Below the pieces are notes generated by a model. That model searched no databases. It saw only the letters and a program-made list of their open reading frames with translations, and had not been told where the DNA came from. Shown one piece after another: positions 35,731 through 44,581 of a DNA stretch of 64,000 nucleotides (positions are counted from its first letter, which is position 1; every line of letters starts with the position of its first letter). The DNA comes from Acinetobacter tianfuensis. Lineage in GTDB: Bacteria > Pseudomonadota > Gammaproteobacteria > Pseudomonadales > Moraxellaceae. The stretch is from positions 1 through 64,000 of the forward strand of contig NZ_RAXV01000008.1 in assembly GCF_003611465.1 (NCBI RefSeq), written 5' to 3'. A program made the translations under genes and the position numbers.

Positions 35731-37134
35731 ATGAATCATCAAAACAATGGATCGCCAGCTGAATCAGGCGATCTGCAACGCAGCCTGTCTAACCGCCATC
35801 TGCAATTAATTGCCATTGGCGGTGCGATTGGTACAGGCTTGTTTATGGGATCAGGAAAGACCATCAGTCTTGCGGGGCCATCAATTCTAGTGATCTATAT
35901 GATTATTGGTTTTATGGTTTTTTTAGTGATGCGCGCTTTAGGAGAGCTGCTGCTGTCAAATTTGCAGTATAAGTCTTTTATCGATTTCGCAACGGATCTG
36001 ATTGGCCCGTGGGCGGGCTATTTTGTCGGATGGACCTATTGGCTATGCTGGATTACCATCGGTATCGCGGATTTATCTGCCATTATCTATTATCTGCAGT
36101 TCTTTAATGGCGGTAACCCATTCTCGCCAGAAGAAGGGGTGATGATCAGTATTGCCGCCATTGTCTTTATCATGGGTTTAAACTTAGTCACTGTAAAGCT
36201 GTTTGGTGAACTTGAGTTCTGGTTTGCCTTAATTAAAATCATCGCGATTGTGGTTTTAATCGGTGTGGGCTTGTGGATGATCTTTAGCGGTTTTACTTCT
36301 ACAGCAGGTGAAGTGGCGTCATTTACGCATTTGTGGTCACATGGCGGGCTGCTCCCGACAGGTGTAACAGGCTTCTTGGCTGGCTTCCAGATTGCGATTT
36401 TCGCCTTTGTAGGCGTGGAGCTGGTCGGTACAACAGCTGCGGAAACCAAAGACCCTGAAATTAACTTGCCTAAAGCGGTGAACTCAATTCCAATCCGTAT
36501 CATTGTTTTCTATGTGCTGGCATTGGTTATTGTCATGTCGGTTACGCCATGGAATAAAATTGATCCATCTATTTCACCCTTTGTGAACTTGTTCAGCCAA
36601 GCAGGTATTGCAGCAGCGGCTATTATTATGAATTTGGTTGTACTGTCTTCTGTCATGTCGTCTATGAACAGCGGTGTATTCTCTACATCACGCATGCTGT
36701 TTGGTTTGTCACGTGAAGAGCAGGGCCCGAAAGCCTTTGGTCATTTAAATAAACGTGCAGTGCCTGCAAATGCATTGTATTTCTCTGCAGTATGTTTGCT
36801 GCTGGGCGCGGCATTGCAGTACTTTGTTCCAAATACGGTAGAAGCTTTCACTTTGGCAACGACGCTGTCTACGATTTTGTTTATCTGCGTATGGCTGATG
36901 ATTATTTGGAGCTATATCGTGTATTACAAAACCCGCCCTGAACTGCATGCAAAATCTACGTTTAAATTGCCGGGCGGTTTGTTTACTTGCTGGCTGGTGA
37001 TCATCTTCTTTATTGGCATGATTTATGTGCTTTCTTTAGAAGCGGATACTATGAAAGCTTTGATGGTGAGCCCAATTTGGTTCGTCATTTTGATTATTGG
37101 TTATTTCGGATTCTACAAACCGAAACATAAATAA
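35731..37134 (+). CDS. cycA: D-serine/D-alanine/glycine:proton symporter CycA
   Basis: This 467-residue amino acid permease (APC superfamily, 12 helices) is closely similar to E. coli CycA over its whole length. Shared segments include LSNRHLQLIAIGGAIGTGLF, MRALGELLLSNL, FVGVELVGTTAAETKDPE, NSIPIRIIVFYV and GVFSTSRMLFGL. It imports glycine, D-alanine, D-serine and related substrates, including the antibiotic D-cycloserine in species studied. ATG 35731 is used; a TTG at 35698 is possible. The strongest ribosome-binding site lies further upstream, at a short open frame. The gene ends in its own terminator. Confidence 0.9.
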   Translation: MNHQNNGSPAESGDLQRSLSNRHLQLIAIGGAIGTGLFMGSGKTISLAGPSILVIYMIIGFMVFLVMRALGELLLSNLQYKSFIDFATDLIGPWAGYFVGWTYWLCWITIGIADLSAIIYYLQFFNGGNPFSPEEGVMISIAAIVFIMGLNLVTVKLFGELEFWFALIKIIAIVVLIGVGLWMIFSGFTSTAGEVASFTHLWSHGGLLPTGVTGFLAGFQIAIFAFVGVELVGTTAAETKDPEINLPKAVNSIPIRIIVFYVLALVIVMSVTPWNKIDPSISPFVNLFSQAGIAAAAIIMNLVVLSSVMSSMNSGVFSTSRMLFGLSREEQGPKAFGHLNKRAVPANALYFSAVCLLLGAALQYFVPNTVEAFTLATTLSTILFICVWLMIIWSYIVYYKTRPELHAKSTFKLPGGLFTCWLVIIFFIGMIYVLSLEADTMKALMVSPIWFVILIIGYFGFYKPKHK

Positions 37135-37148
37135 TCGAAGCAAAAGCT

Positions 37149-37180
37149 AAAAAACGCCAGTCAATGACTGGCGTTTTTTT
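37149..37180 (+). terminator. Terminator of cycA
   Basis: A-run, CGCCAGTCA with ATGACTGGCG and a run of seven T, 15 bases after the stop. Confidence 0.92.
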
Positions 37181-37268
37181 ATAACTGGCGATAATCTCTA
37201 GCGTTTATTGTTTTGGTCACGAAAGTGATTGCGTTATACTCTAACAAACATACCAAATAGGTGAACAG

Positions 37269-37499
37269 ATGCGCCAATTCATTTGCTGCATGAGTTTATG
37301 CGCCCTAAGTTCCGCTTTTGTCGGCTGCGGCCAGTCTGGCGCATTACAGCTGCCAAGCGACCCAAATTATGACAAACGTTCGAAATATTTGCTCTATTCA
37401 GATGCAGATGCACAAAAAAAAGCTGAAAATTCGCGTGAAGAAGCGTCAGTTCAGCAACCTTTAACCGATGAAGCTGCGCCTTCAGAAAATACACCTTAA
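37269..37499 (+). CDS. lptM: LptM/YifL-type small lipoprotein
   Basis: This 76-residue lipoprotein has a signal peptide with lipobox AFVGC (Cys at residue 20) followed by GQSGALQLPSDP, the conserved LptM motif after the lipidated cysteine. LptM assists assembly of the LptDE lipopolysaccharide translocon in the outer membrane. The C-terminal half is acidic and variable. Its place directly upstream of lysA and dapF agrees with the yifL-dapF order in enterobacteria. The spacing to lysA is 23 bases, so it is probably the first gene of the operon. Confidence 0.85.
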   Translation: MRQFICCMSLCALSSAFVGCGQSGALQLPSDPNYDKRSKYLLYSDADAQKKAENSREEASVQQPLTDEAAPSENTP

Positions 37500-37522
37500 T
37501 TCATTTAAGCAAGGATACATTC

Positions 37523-38767
37523 ATGAGTTTCACCCGTATTAATGGGGTTTTGCATGCAGAGCAATGTTCTTTACAGATGCTTGCAGAGCAATATGGTACA
37601 CCGCTATATGTTTATTCTAAGGGCGCTTTTGAAAAGCATTACTTAGATATGGACCGTGCATTTAACTTTATCGATCACCAAATTTGTTTTGCGGTAAAGT
37701 CAAACTCAAATATTGCGGTTTTGAATGTATTAGCGAAGCTTGGCGCCGGTTTTGATATTGTGACTGGCGGTGAATTAGCGCGTGTTTTAAAAGCTGGCGG
37801 TGATGCTTCTAAGATCGTATTTTCTGGTCTGGGCAAGACTGAAGCAGATATTCAAAAAGCGCTGGAAGTCGGCATTGCTTGCTTTAATGTCGAATCTTAT
37901 GCAGAACTTGACCGCATTCAAAAAGTGGCTGCTGGCTTAAATGTAAAAGCGCCAATTTCTTTGCGCGTCAATCCTGATGTAGATGCTAAAACGCATCCAT
38001 ACATTTCAACAGGCTTAAAAGAAAATAAATTTGGTATCCCTTCAGACAGCGTATATGAAACGTATCAATATGCAGCGTCTTTGCCAAACTTAGATGTTGT
38101 CGGCATTGACTGCCACATTGGTTCACAGCTGACAGAAACACAGCCTTTTGTTGATGCGCTGGACCGTGTAATTGTGATGATCGAAGAGCTGAAAACGCTG
38201 GGTATCGAGTTGAAGCACATTGATATTGGCGGCGGTCTAGGTGTCACTTATAAAGATGAAACGCCTCCTTCGGTAGAAGAATATGCCAATGCGATGAAGC
38301 CTGCTTTAGAGAAATTAGGCTTAAAAGTATATATGGAACCAGGCCGCAGTATTTCTGCCAATGCAGGTACATTGCTGACTAAAGTTGATTTGCTTAAACC
38401 GACGAATCACCGCAATTTTGCCATTATTGATGCAGCGATGAATGACCTGATCCGCCCAGCGCTCTATGAAGCATGGATGGATATTCAGGAAGTGACGCCT
38501 AATAAAAATGCTGAACGCAAAGAATGGGATGTTGTTGGCGCGATTTGTGAAACAGGCGATTTTCTAGGCAAAGAGCGTGAACTTGCAATTGAGCAAAATG
38601 ATGTGCTGGCAGTATTAGGTGCAGGCGCTTACGGTTTTGTCATGAGTTCGAACTACAACAGCCGCGGCCGCGCTGCTGAAGTCATGGTTGCGGGTGATCA
38701 GTCTTATTTGATCCGCGAGCGTGAGACGATTGAATCGCTTTGGGAACGCGAACGTCTTTTGCCTTAA
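37523..38767 (+). CDS. lysA: Diaminopimelate decarboxylase LysA
   Basis: LysA converts meso-diaminopimelate to lysine with pyridoxal phosphate. The 414-residue protein carries the PLP lysine in ICFAVKSNSN, the ISLRVNPDVDA and GIDCHIGSQL motifs, GGGLGVTY, the PGRSI phosphate-binding motif and the second-subunit segment GAICETGDFLGK. Order and length fit the fold III decarboxylase family. AAGGATACATTC precedes the ATG. dapF follows 13 bases downstream; the pair consumes and makes the same intermediate, meso-DAP. Confidence 0.97.
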   Translation: MSFTRINGVLHAEQCSLQMLAEQYGTPLYVYSKGAFEKHYLDMDRAFNFIDHQICFAVKSNSNIAVLNVLAKLGAGFDIVTGGELARVLKAGGDASKIVFSGLGKTEADIQKALEVGIACFNVESYAELDRIQKVAAGLNVKAPISLRVNPDVDAKTHPYISTGLKENKFGIPSDSVYETYQYAASLPNLDVVGIDCHIGSQLTETQPFVDALDRVIVMIEELKTLGIELKHIDIGGGLGVTYKDETPPSVEEYANAMKPALEKLGLKVYMEPGRSISANAGTLLTKVDLLKPTNHRNFAIIDAAMNDLIRPALYEAWMDIQEVTPNKNAERKEWDVVGAICETGDFLGKERELAIEQNDVLAVLGAGAYGFVMSSNYNSRGRAAEVMVAGDQSYLIRERETIESLWERERLLP

Positions 38768-38780
38768 GGGATAATTCGAG

Positions 38781-39626
38781 ATGTTATTAGAATTTACTAA
38801 AATGCATGGTCTAGGCAATGACTTTTTAGTGGTTGATTTAATCAGCCAGCGTGCCTATTTAGATACTTTAACAATTCAGCGTATGGCTGACCGCAATTTT
38901 GGTATCGGTTTTGACCAGCTGCTGGTTGTTGAGCCGCCAGACGAGCCGACAGCCGATTTTAAATACCGTATTTTTAATGCAGATGGTTCAGAAGTTGAGC
39001 AGTGCGGCAACGGTGTGCGCTGTTTTGCGCGTTTTGTGCATGAGCGCCAGCTCACCACAAAAACCAAAATTAAAGTACAGACGAAGTCGGGTATTGTAGA
39101 GCCTGAGCTTGGCCCAAATGGCTGGGTTCGCGTTAATATGGGTTATCCGAAGTTTCTGCCGCATGAGATTCCTTTCATTGCAGATGAAGCTGAGAGCTTG
39201 TATGACTTGGCATTGCCAGATGGTGAAAGCTTGGTGATTGACGTTGTCAGCATGGGTAATCCGCATGCTGTCACTATTGTGCCAGATGTTTTAAAAGCGG
39301 ATGTGCCGCGTTTAGGCCCGCAGGTTGAGTCGCATGAGCGCTTCCCAGCACGTGTAAATGCGGGCTTTATGCAGATTATTGACGATAAGCATGCGCGTTT
39401 GCGTGTATTTGAGCGCGGTGTGGGTGAAACATTGGCTTGCGGTACAGGCGCTTGCGCTGCTGCTGTATCGGGCATGCGCCGCGGCTTGCTGTCAAATAGC
39501 GTGGAAATTGAGCTTGCCGGCGGTAAGCTGCAAATTGAATGGCGTGAAGGTGATGTAGTTTGGATGACTGGTCCAACAGCAACTGTTTATGAAGGCCGTT
39601 TAGATTTGCGTTACTTCCAAGGTTAA
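38781..39626 (+). CDS. dapF: Diaminopimelate epimerase DapF
   Basis: DapF interconverts L,L- and meso-diaminopimelate for lysine and peptidoglycan synthesis. The 281-residue protein has [15 protein letters not shown] at the start, and the two catalytic cysteines in [14 protein letters not shown] and [12 protein letters not shown]. It has the family length and the internal two-fold arrangement. AAGGGATAATTCGAG precedes the ATG. A terminator follows, so the hydrolase and xerC downstream may need their own promoter or read-through. Confidence 0.97.
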   Translation: MLLEFTKMHGLGNDFLVVDLISQRAYLDTLTIQRMADRNFGIGFDQLLVVEPPDEPTADFKYRIFNADGSEVEQCGNGVRCFARFVHERQLTTKTKIKVQTKSGIVEPELGPNGWVRVNMGYPKFLPHEIPFIADEAESLYDLALPDGESLVIDVVSMGNPHAVTIVPDVLKADVPRLGPQVESHERFPARVNAGFMQIIDDKHARLRVFERGVGETLACGTGACAAAVSGMRRGLLSNSVEIELAGGKLQIEWREGDVVWMTGPTATVYEGRLDLRYFQG

Positions 39627-39647
39627 GCTGAATATCACTGCACAAAA

Positions 39648-39675
39648 GGGCACTTTCATTTGAAGGTGCTTTTTT
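39648..39675 (+). terminator. Terminator after dapF
   Basis: GGGCACTTTCA and TGAAGGTGC form a stem with a short loop, followed by six T, 25 bases after the dapF stop. Confidence 0.75.
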
Positions 39676-39726
39676 ATGTCTGAAATTCCGCTATGCTATG
39701 AAAATGTATGGAAACACAAGTGCGTT

Positions 39727-40329
39727 ATGACACAGCTGATCTTTTTACCAGGGGCATCTGGCAGTACTGATTTTTGGGCACCCTTGGCCATAAAGCTCCA
39801 AGACTACCCAGATCAGAAAATCGTCGCTTATCCTGCTTTTGCAAATGAGCCAGCCCATGATGATGTACAGGATTTTTCAAGTTTAAGCCGCTATGTGCTG
39901 GATCATATTCAGGACGAGTGCATTATTATTGCGCAGTCTATGGGCGGAATATTTGCTGTGCAGGCTGCGCTTGAAAAGCCCGAAAAGGTAAAAGGACTGG
40001 TATTGATTGCAACTTCTGGCGGGATCGATATGACTGCTTTTCAAGTTGAAGACTGGCGTACTGCGTATCAGCAGCACTATTTAAATTATCCAGACTGGTT
40101 TAGCACAGTAAAACTAGACTATGCAGCGCAGCTGGAAAATATTCGACAGCCAGTACTGCAGTTATGGGGGGATGCGGATCTCATCAGTCCTGTGGCCGTA
40201 GGTGAGTTTTTGCAGCAGCAATTAGCATCTTCTTCTCTGCATGTGGTTGCAGGCGGTGATCATCTCTTTGCCTCAAGTCATGCAGATATTTGCGCCGTGC
40301 ATATTTCTGCATTTTTAAAGCAGTTTTAG
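39727..40329 (+). CDS. Alpha/beta-hydrolase fold protein
   Basis: This protein of about 200 residues starts LIFLPGASGSTDFW, the usual oxyanion-hole region. Its nucleophile elbow is IIAQSMGGIFA, the acid is in LWGDADLISP, and the catalytic His is in GGDHLFASSH, giving a complete Ser-Asp-His triad. The substrate is unknown; small esterases or carboxylesterase-like YcfP relatives are possible. ATG 39727 is used, since the open frame upstream overlaps the dapF terminator. The stop lies eight bases before the xerC ATG, whose ribosome-binding site spans the junction, so the two are cotranscribed. Confidence 0.75.
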   Translation: MTQLIFLPGASGSTDFWAPLAIKLQDYPDQKIVAYPAFANEPAHDDVQDFSSLSRYVLDHIQDECIIIAQSMGGIFAVQAALEKPEKVKGLVLIATSGGIDMTAFQVEDWRTAYQQHYLNYPDWFSTVKLDYAAQLENIRQPVLQLWGDADLISPVAVGEFLQQQLASSSLHVVAGGDHLFASSHADICAVHISAFLKQF

Positions 40330-40337
40330 GAGAGAGA

Positions 40338-41264
40338 ATGTCCAAGGTTTTTGATCCTCAAAATTTGCTTGGCATGTGGCTCAAAGAGCGCAAAATACAA
40401 AATCAGTCAGAACATACACTGCTGGCTTATGAGCGTGATGTCAGTGATTTTTTAGCCTTTTGTGAACATAAAAATCTGCCGCTGGCCGATGTGGAAACAG
40501 CAGATTTGCGTGAATATTTAGGTTCAAAAGTTGAACGGCAGCAATTAAGTCCCAGCAGTTTGCAGCGGATGCTGTCTGCAATCCGCCAATTTATGAAATG
40601 GGCTGAGCAAGGGCAGTATTTAGCATTCAATCCTGCTGACGACTATCAGCTGAAGCGTCAATCCAGACCTTTGCCAGGCATGATTGATATTGAAACCATA
40701 CAGCAGATATTGGATCAGCCAGCGCCTGAGGCCGAGGGACAGCAGCAAATGTGGCTGCGTGATAAAGCCATTTTAGAATTGCTGTATTCCAGCGGCTTGC
40801 GTTTAGCAGAAGTACAGTCACTGCGTATCAAAGATCTGGATTTTAACCGGCAGCTGCTGCGGATCACAGGTAAAGGCAATAAAACGCGAATTGTGCCATT
40901 TGGCACAAAAGCAAAAGATGCCGTTATGCAGTGGCTGCAGGTTTATCCGCTATGGCAGGGAGATTTTGTGCCAGATGCTCATGTATTTATTACACAAAAA
41001 GGCAATCCCTTGGGAGCGCGGCAAATTGAAAACCGCGTTAAGCTGCAGGCGCAGCGGGCTGGAGTGAATGTAGATTTACACCCGCATTTGCTCCGTCATT
41101 GTTTTGCCACTCATATGCTGTCCAATAGCGGTGACTTGCGCGCCGTGCAAGAAATGTTAGGACACAGCAATCTGACCACCACGCAGATTTATACACATGT
41201 TGACTTTGATCATTTAGCGCAAGTCTATGATCAGGCGCATCCGCGGGCGCAGAGGACAAAATAA
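40338..41264 (+). CDS. xerC: Tyrosine recombinase XerC
   Basis: XerC acts with XerD at dif to resolve chromosome dimers. The 308-residue protein has the SAM-like N-terminal domain (1-105) and a full catalytic set: Arg155 in SSGLRLAEV, Lys179 in ITGKGNK, His250 and Arg253 in HPHLLRH, His276 in LGHSN and the nucleophile Tyr285 in TQIYTHV. The position next to lysA-dapF is usual for xerC rather than xerD in this group. ATG 40338 follows AGGAGAG and is preferred to an in-frame start inside the hydrolase gene. Confidence 0.94.
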   Translation: MSKVFDPQNLLGMWLKERKIQNQSEHTLLAYERDVSDFLAFCEHKNLPLADVETADLREYLGSKVERQQLSPSSLQRMLSAIRQFMKWAEQGQYLAFNPADDYQLKRQSRPLPGMIDIETIQQILDQPAPEAEGQQQMWLRDKAILELLYSSGLRLAEVQSLRIKDLDFNRQLLRITGKGNKTRIVPFGTKAKDAVMQWLQVYPLWQGDFVPDAHVFITQKGNPLGARQIENRVKLQAQRAGVNVDLHPHLLRHCFATHMLSNSGDLRAVQEMLGHSNLTTTQIYTHVDFDHLAQVYDQAHPRAQRTK

Positions 41265-41633
41265 TCGGGTTAATGAAGATCTTGAATGTTTAGTTTTGGG
41301 TAAGCGGCAGAGGGCTTTATGCTTAATTTTAAATGAGCAGCTTAACGGCAGAGCGTTGACATAAAAGCATATAAATAGACCATAAGCAGATATGGACAAA
41401 ATGCTGTAAAGCACATAAATTAACTCGGAAAAATGCATAAATGACATGAATATTGCTGTAAAAAAAGGCAATTAAAACTAATGTAGAATAATAAATGTTC
41501 ATTTATTCACGTATAAAATGCATGTAAAGCGCGTATGAACCGAATAGTTTTATAGACATCTCAAAGGCAAAAGCTGCTTTGTTGTCTTAAGTTTAGCCGC
41601 CACAGAATTTGATTTAGAAACTAGGCAAAAACA
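41265..41633. other. Intergenic region downstream of xerC with an 18-bp palindrome
   Basis: This AT-rich spacer has no supported gene. AATAAATG-TT-CATTTATT at 41490-41507 is a perfect palindrome about 125 bases upstream of the next gene and could be an operator. No terminator was seen directly after xerC. Confidence 0.5.
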
Positions 41634-42005
41634 ATGATTCAGGATATTCAAGTAAAGTATGAGCAGTTGAGCTCAAAGCAAAAAGAAATGTTTGCTGGTT
41701 ATGGCTTAAGACAGATTAAGCATTTTGTAGATATCAGTCTGCCTAAAATTGAAGCTGCGCTGCCGCAGGGCGCTCGTGTGCAGGGTATTAACGCTGACGG
41801 TAAGGTCATTGCCTATAACCCAGGCACGAAAGAATATTTAATTTGGATTTCAGACCTGCAGTGGCAGCGCTATACCAAAGCTGACTTAGCGGTAGACATG
41901 AAAGAAGATGCGATGGCGATTTGGCAAGTTTTTGGCTTAAAAAATTATGAACTTATCGATTTAAGCCATGTGCACCGTGATTTTTTAGAAAATCAAACTG
42001 TTTAA
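41634..42005 (+). CDS. Conserved hypothetical protein
   Basis: This 123-residue soluble protein has a mixed helical/beta sequence: an N-terminal helix (QLSSKQKEMFAGYGLRQIKHF), then VQGINADGKVIAYNPGTKEYLIWISDLQW and a C-terminal helix. No catalytic motif, signal peptide or membrane segment is visible, and I cannot name the family. It is flanked by an AT-rich leader and a terminator, so it is transcribed alone. Composition fits neighbouring core genes. Confidence 0.72.
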   Translation: MIQDIQVKYEQLSSKQKEMFAGYGLRQIKHFVDISLPKIEAALPQGARVQGINADGKVIAYNPGTKEYLIWISDLQWQRYTKADLAVDMKEDAMAIWQVFGLKNYELIDLSHVHRDFLENQTV

Positions 42006-42026
42006 AGCTAAGCTAAAGCGCTATCC

Positions 42027-42053
42027 AAAAAGCGAAGGTTTGACCTTCGCTTT
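42027..42053. terminator. Bidirectional intrinsic terminator
   Basis: AAAAGCGAAGGT, TTG loop, ACCTTCGCTTTT between two convergent genes. Confidence 0.85.
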
Positions 42054-42074
42054 TGCTTTTATTGGGGCCTGTAT

Positions 42075-42569
42075 TTATAAATCGTCCAGCGGCAGCTGAT
42101 AGCTTTGCTTGATAATTTGGCTTGGAACGTCTGTTTTGACACTGGTAATGCCATTTTTCTTGGTCAGATGAGCAGATTGAAATTTACGGTAACTTTCTAA
42201 GTCAGGCACAACCACTTTCAGCATTGCATCACATTCACCTAAAATAATATAGCATTCCATTACTTGCGGCAGTTCTTTCATCGCTTCAATAAACGTATCA
42301 ATGGTTTCGGCATCTTGTCCAACCAGCCAAATGCGGGAGAACAGTAAAAGCTGAAAACCTATTTTTTGCGGATCGACGACCGTGGTATAGCTTTGAATAA
42401 CGCCTGCCTCTTCTAGGAGCTTGACTCTGCGTAAGCAGGAAGAGGGCGACAAGCCAATATGTTTAGCTAAGTCTATATTTTGCATACGGCCGTTGTTTTG
42501 CAATGATGAAATGATACTTTTATCAATACGGTCGAGCTTTACTAGAACAGACTTGGAAGATATTTTCAT
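42075..42569 (-). CDS. Lrp/AsnC-family transcriptional regulator
   Basis: This 164-residue regulator has an N-terminal helix-turn-helix (about 10-60; LDRIDKSIISSLQNNGRMQN, IGLSPSSCLRRVKLLEEAGV) and a C-terminal RAM domain (about 75-155) with PQVMECYIILGECDAMLKV. Ligands of the family are amino acids. It is divergent from a LysE-type exporter, the classic arrangement in which the regulator controls export of its ligand. An Lrp-box palindrome begins five bases upstream of its own ATG, so autoregulation is likely. Confidence 0.9.
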   Translation of the reverse strand: MKISSKSVLVKLDRIDKSIISSLQNNGRMQNIDLAKHIGLSPSSCLRRVKLLEEAGVIQSYTTVVDPQKIGFQLLLFSRIWLVGQDAETIDTFIEAMKELPQVMECYIILGECDAMLKVVVPDLESYRKFQSAHLTKKNGITSVKTDVPSQIIKQSYQLPLDDL

Positions 42570-42573
42570 AAAA

Positions 42574-42588
42574 TAGAATATAATTCTA
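42574..42588. promoter_or_regulatory. Lrp-type operator palindrome
   Basis: TAGAATATAATTCTA is a perfect inverted repeat (six-base arms, three-base centre) and matches the E. coli Lrp consensus at 14 of 15 positions. It lies in the 111-base spacer between the Lrp-like regulator and the LysE-type gene. A further half-site (TTAGAATATTT) lies near 42604. Confidence 0.7.
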
Positions 42589-42680
42589 AAAATAATTACT
42601 TTATTAGAATATTTGAAATCCTATTTTATCGCAATTCGCAGATACTGTTTTTTCTGTCAGTACAGCGATAGGAAAAGGAA

Positions 42681-43286
42681 ATGTCTGTATTAGTACTCTT
42701 TGCTTTAACGGTTACGCCGCTTATTTTTACACCTGGGCCAGATATGCTGTTTGTGCTGTCCCAAGTTATGGGTAAAGACGCAAAAGCAGGCTTGATGGCA
42801 ACGCTAGGTATCTGTTCAGGCTATTTGGTGCATTCAATTTTGGTTGCTGTAGGTTTAGCTGCAATTATTGTCTCGTTCCCTCTTTTATTTGAAACCATTC
42901 GCTGGCTGGGTATTGCTTATTTAATTTATCTGGCAGTGAGCTTGCTGAAATCTGTATTGAGTAAAAATACGATCCGTATTGAAAATAAAAGCAGCAGCTC
43001 GCCAATTAAAAAAGGTTTTTTTACCGCACTGCTGAATCCGAAAGGTATGCTGATTTATTTTGCAATTCTGCCTCAATTTATTGATAAATCAGGCAGTACT
43101 GTTGTGCAAGGTTTAATCTTATCTTGTGTGTTTATTGCTTTAATTTTTATTGTGTACTGTTCTCTAAGTTTAATCTTTGCTCAAATCAGCCAAAAAACGC
43201 AGATTGATGCACGTAAGCAGAAGTGGGTTGATGGTGTCTCTGGAGGTCTGATCGGCTTGGCTGCTGCTTGGCTGATTGCAAATTAA
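42681..43286 (+). CDS. LysE/RhtB-family amino acid exporter
   Basis: This 201-residue protein with six hydrophobic helices begins VLFALTVTPLIFTPGPDMLFVLSQ, including the conserved TPGPDM signature of LysE/RhtB carriers. Downstream it has GLMATLGICSGYLVHSILVA and FFTALLNPKGMLIYFAILPQF, typical of RhtB members. It exports one or more amino acids from the cytoplasm; the substrate is unknown. AGGAAAAGGAA precedes the ATG. It is divergent from the Lrp-type regulator and ends in its own terminator. Confidence 0.9.
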   Translation: MSVLVLFALTVTPLIFTPGPDMLFVLSQVMGKDAKAGLMATLGICSGYLVHSILVAVGLAAIIVSFPLLFETIRWLGIAYLIYLAVSLLKSVLSKNTIRIENKSSSSPIKKGFFTALLNPKGMLIYFAILPQFIDKSGSTVVQGLILSCVFIALIFIVYCSLSLIFAQISQKTQIDARKQKWVDGVSGGLIGLAAAWLIAN

Positions 43287-43811
43287 AAATCTTCGGGTTC
43301 AACATGTAAAAGCCTATGCCATGCATGGGCTTTTTATTTTTGTGCTGAATCATTGCGCATGAAAATAAATTGCGAGCTTTGTTACATGTTTTACTCAGCA
43401 GTTCTTGAGCCATAAATGCTGAAAATGAGTGTTTGAAAAGTAATCCTCTATCTTTAATGACAGGTTAAATTTTGACATTTAAAGTATCTTTATTGAGCTT
43501 TTCGGGCAGGGCAATAATCATTTTTAGCTATTTAATCAGAACTTCTGATGTGTGTAATAAGATGAAAAAATAATAAAAATCAAAGATTAAAAAATAACTA
43601 AATAATCTTTGGAATTAGACAAATAAATAAGCGATTGAAAAGTGTGAACGCCAAGTTCAAGGAATTTTACGCATTTTTACAGGTCTTTCGATAATTGTGA
43701 CTTGACCGAAATGCCATACACACTGCAAGATAGGGCACCTAAAAAATTTTAAGTGAAGAGTTATTATAACTTTTCATAACATTTACATTTGCTAAAACAG
43801 CCGAGGATTAC
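43287..43811. other. Intergenic region upstream of etfBA
   Basis: After the LysE-type terminator (43308-43336) comes about 475 bases of AT-rich DNA containing the etfBA promoter. No reading frame, RNA family or strong palindrome was recognised. Confidence 0.5.
43308..43336 (+). terminator. Terminator of the LysE-family gene
   Basis: AAAAGCCTATGC, CAT loop, GCATGGGCTTTTT, 21 bases after the stop. Confidence 0.85.
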
Positions 43812-44564
43812 ATGAAGGCTCTTGTTGCTGTAAAACGTGTGGTTGATGCCAACGTTAAAGTTCGCGTTAAGCCGGACAACAGTGGTGTTGACTTAACGAA
43901 CGTTAAAATGTCAATCAACCCATTCTGTGAAATCGCAGTGGAAGAAGCGGTTCGTTTAAAAGAAAAAGGAACTGTTTCAGAAATTGTTGTCGTTTCTATT
44001 GGCCCTAAAGAAGCTCAAGAACAAATCCGTTCTTCTATGGCGTTAGGTGCAGACCGCGGCATTCTAGTTGAAGCTGATGACAGCCAGTTAGGCGCTCTAG
44101 AAGTTGCTAAAATTCTTAAAGGTGTAGTTGAAGCTGAACAGCCTCAACTGATCCTTCTTGGTAAACAGGCAATTGATGACGACTCTAACCAAGTTGGTCA
44201 GATGCTTGGCGCTCTTCTTGGCGCTGGCCAAGGTACTTTCGCATCAGAAGTGAAAGTTGAAGGCGACAAAGTTCAAGTGACTCGTGAAATCGACGGCGGT
44301 TTGCAAACTGTTGAGCTTGGACTTCCTGCAATCATCACAACAGACTTGCGTTTGAACGAACCGCGTTATGCAGCGCTTCCAAACATTATGAAAGCGCGTA
44401 AAAAACCGCTTGATACTAAGTCACCAGCTGATTATGGCGTTTCTCCTGCAACTAAGCTTAAAACTGTTAAAGTTGAAGCTCCTGCAGAACGTAAAGCTGG
44501 CGTACAAGTGAAATCTGTAGATGAGCTTGTTGAAAAATTGAAAAACGAAGCGAAAGTGATCTAA
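43812..44564 (+). CDS. etfB: Electron transfer flavoprotein beta subunit
   Basis: EtfB forms with EtfA a soluble heterodimer that carries electrons from acyl-CoA and other dehydrogenases to the quinone pool. The 250-residue protein shows [20 protein letters not shown], the AMP-binding region [42 protein letters not shown] and the signature of the family in [31 protein letters not shown] lies before the ATG. It is 17 bases upstream of etfA, with the same strong codon bias, suggesting high expression. Confidence 0.96.
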   Translation: MKALVAVKRVVDANVKVRVKPDNSGVDLTNVKMSINPFCEIAVEEAVRLKEKGTVSEIVVVSIGPKEAQEQIRSSMALGADRGILVEADDSQLGALEVAKILKGVVEAEQPQLILLGKQAIDDDSNQVGQMLGALLGAGQGTFASEVKVEGDKVQVTREIDGGLQTVELGLPAIITTDLRLNEPRYAALPNIMKARKKPLDTKSPADYGVSPATKLKTVKVEAPAERKAGVQVKSVDELVEKLKNEAKVI

Positions 44565-44581
44565 TACAGAAGGATAAAATC

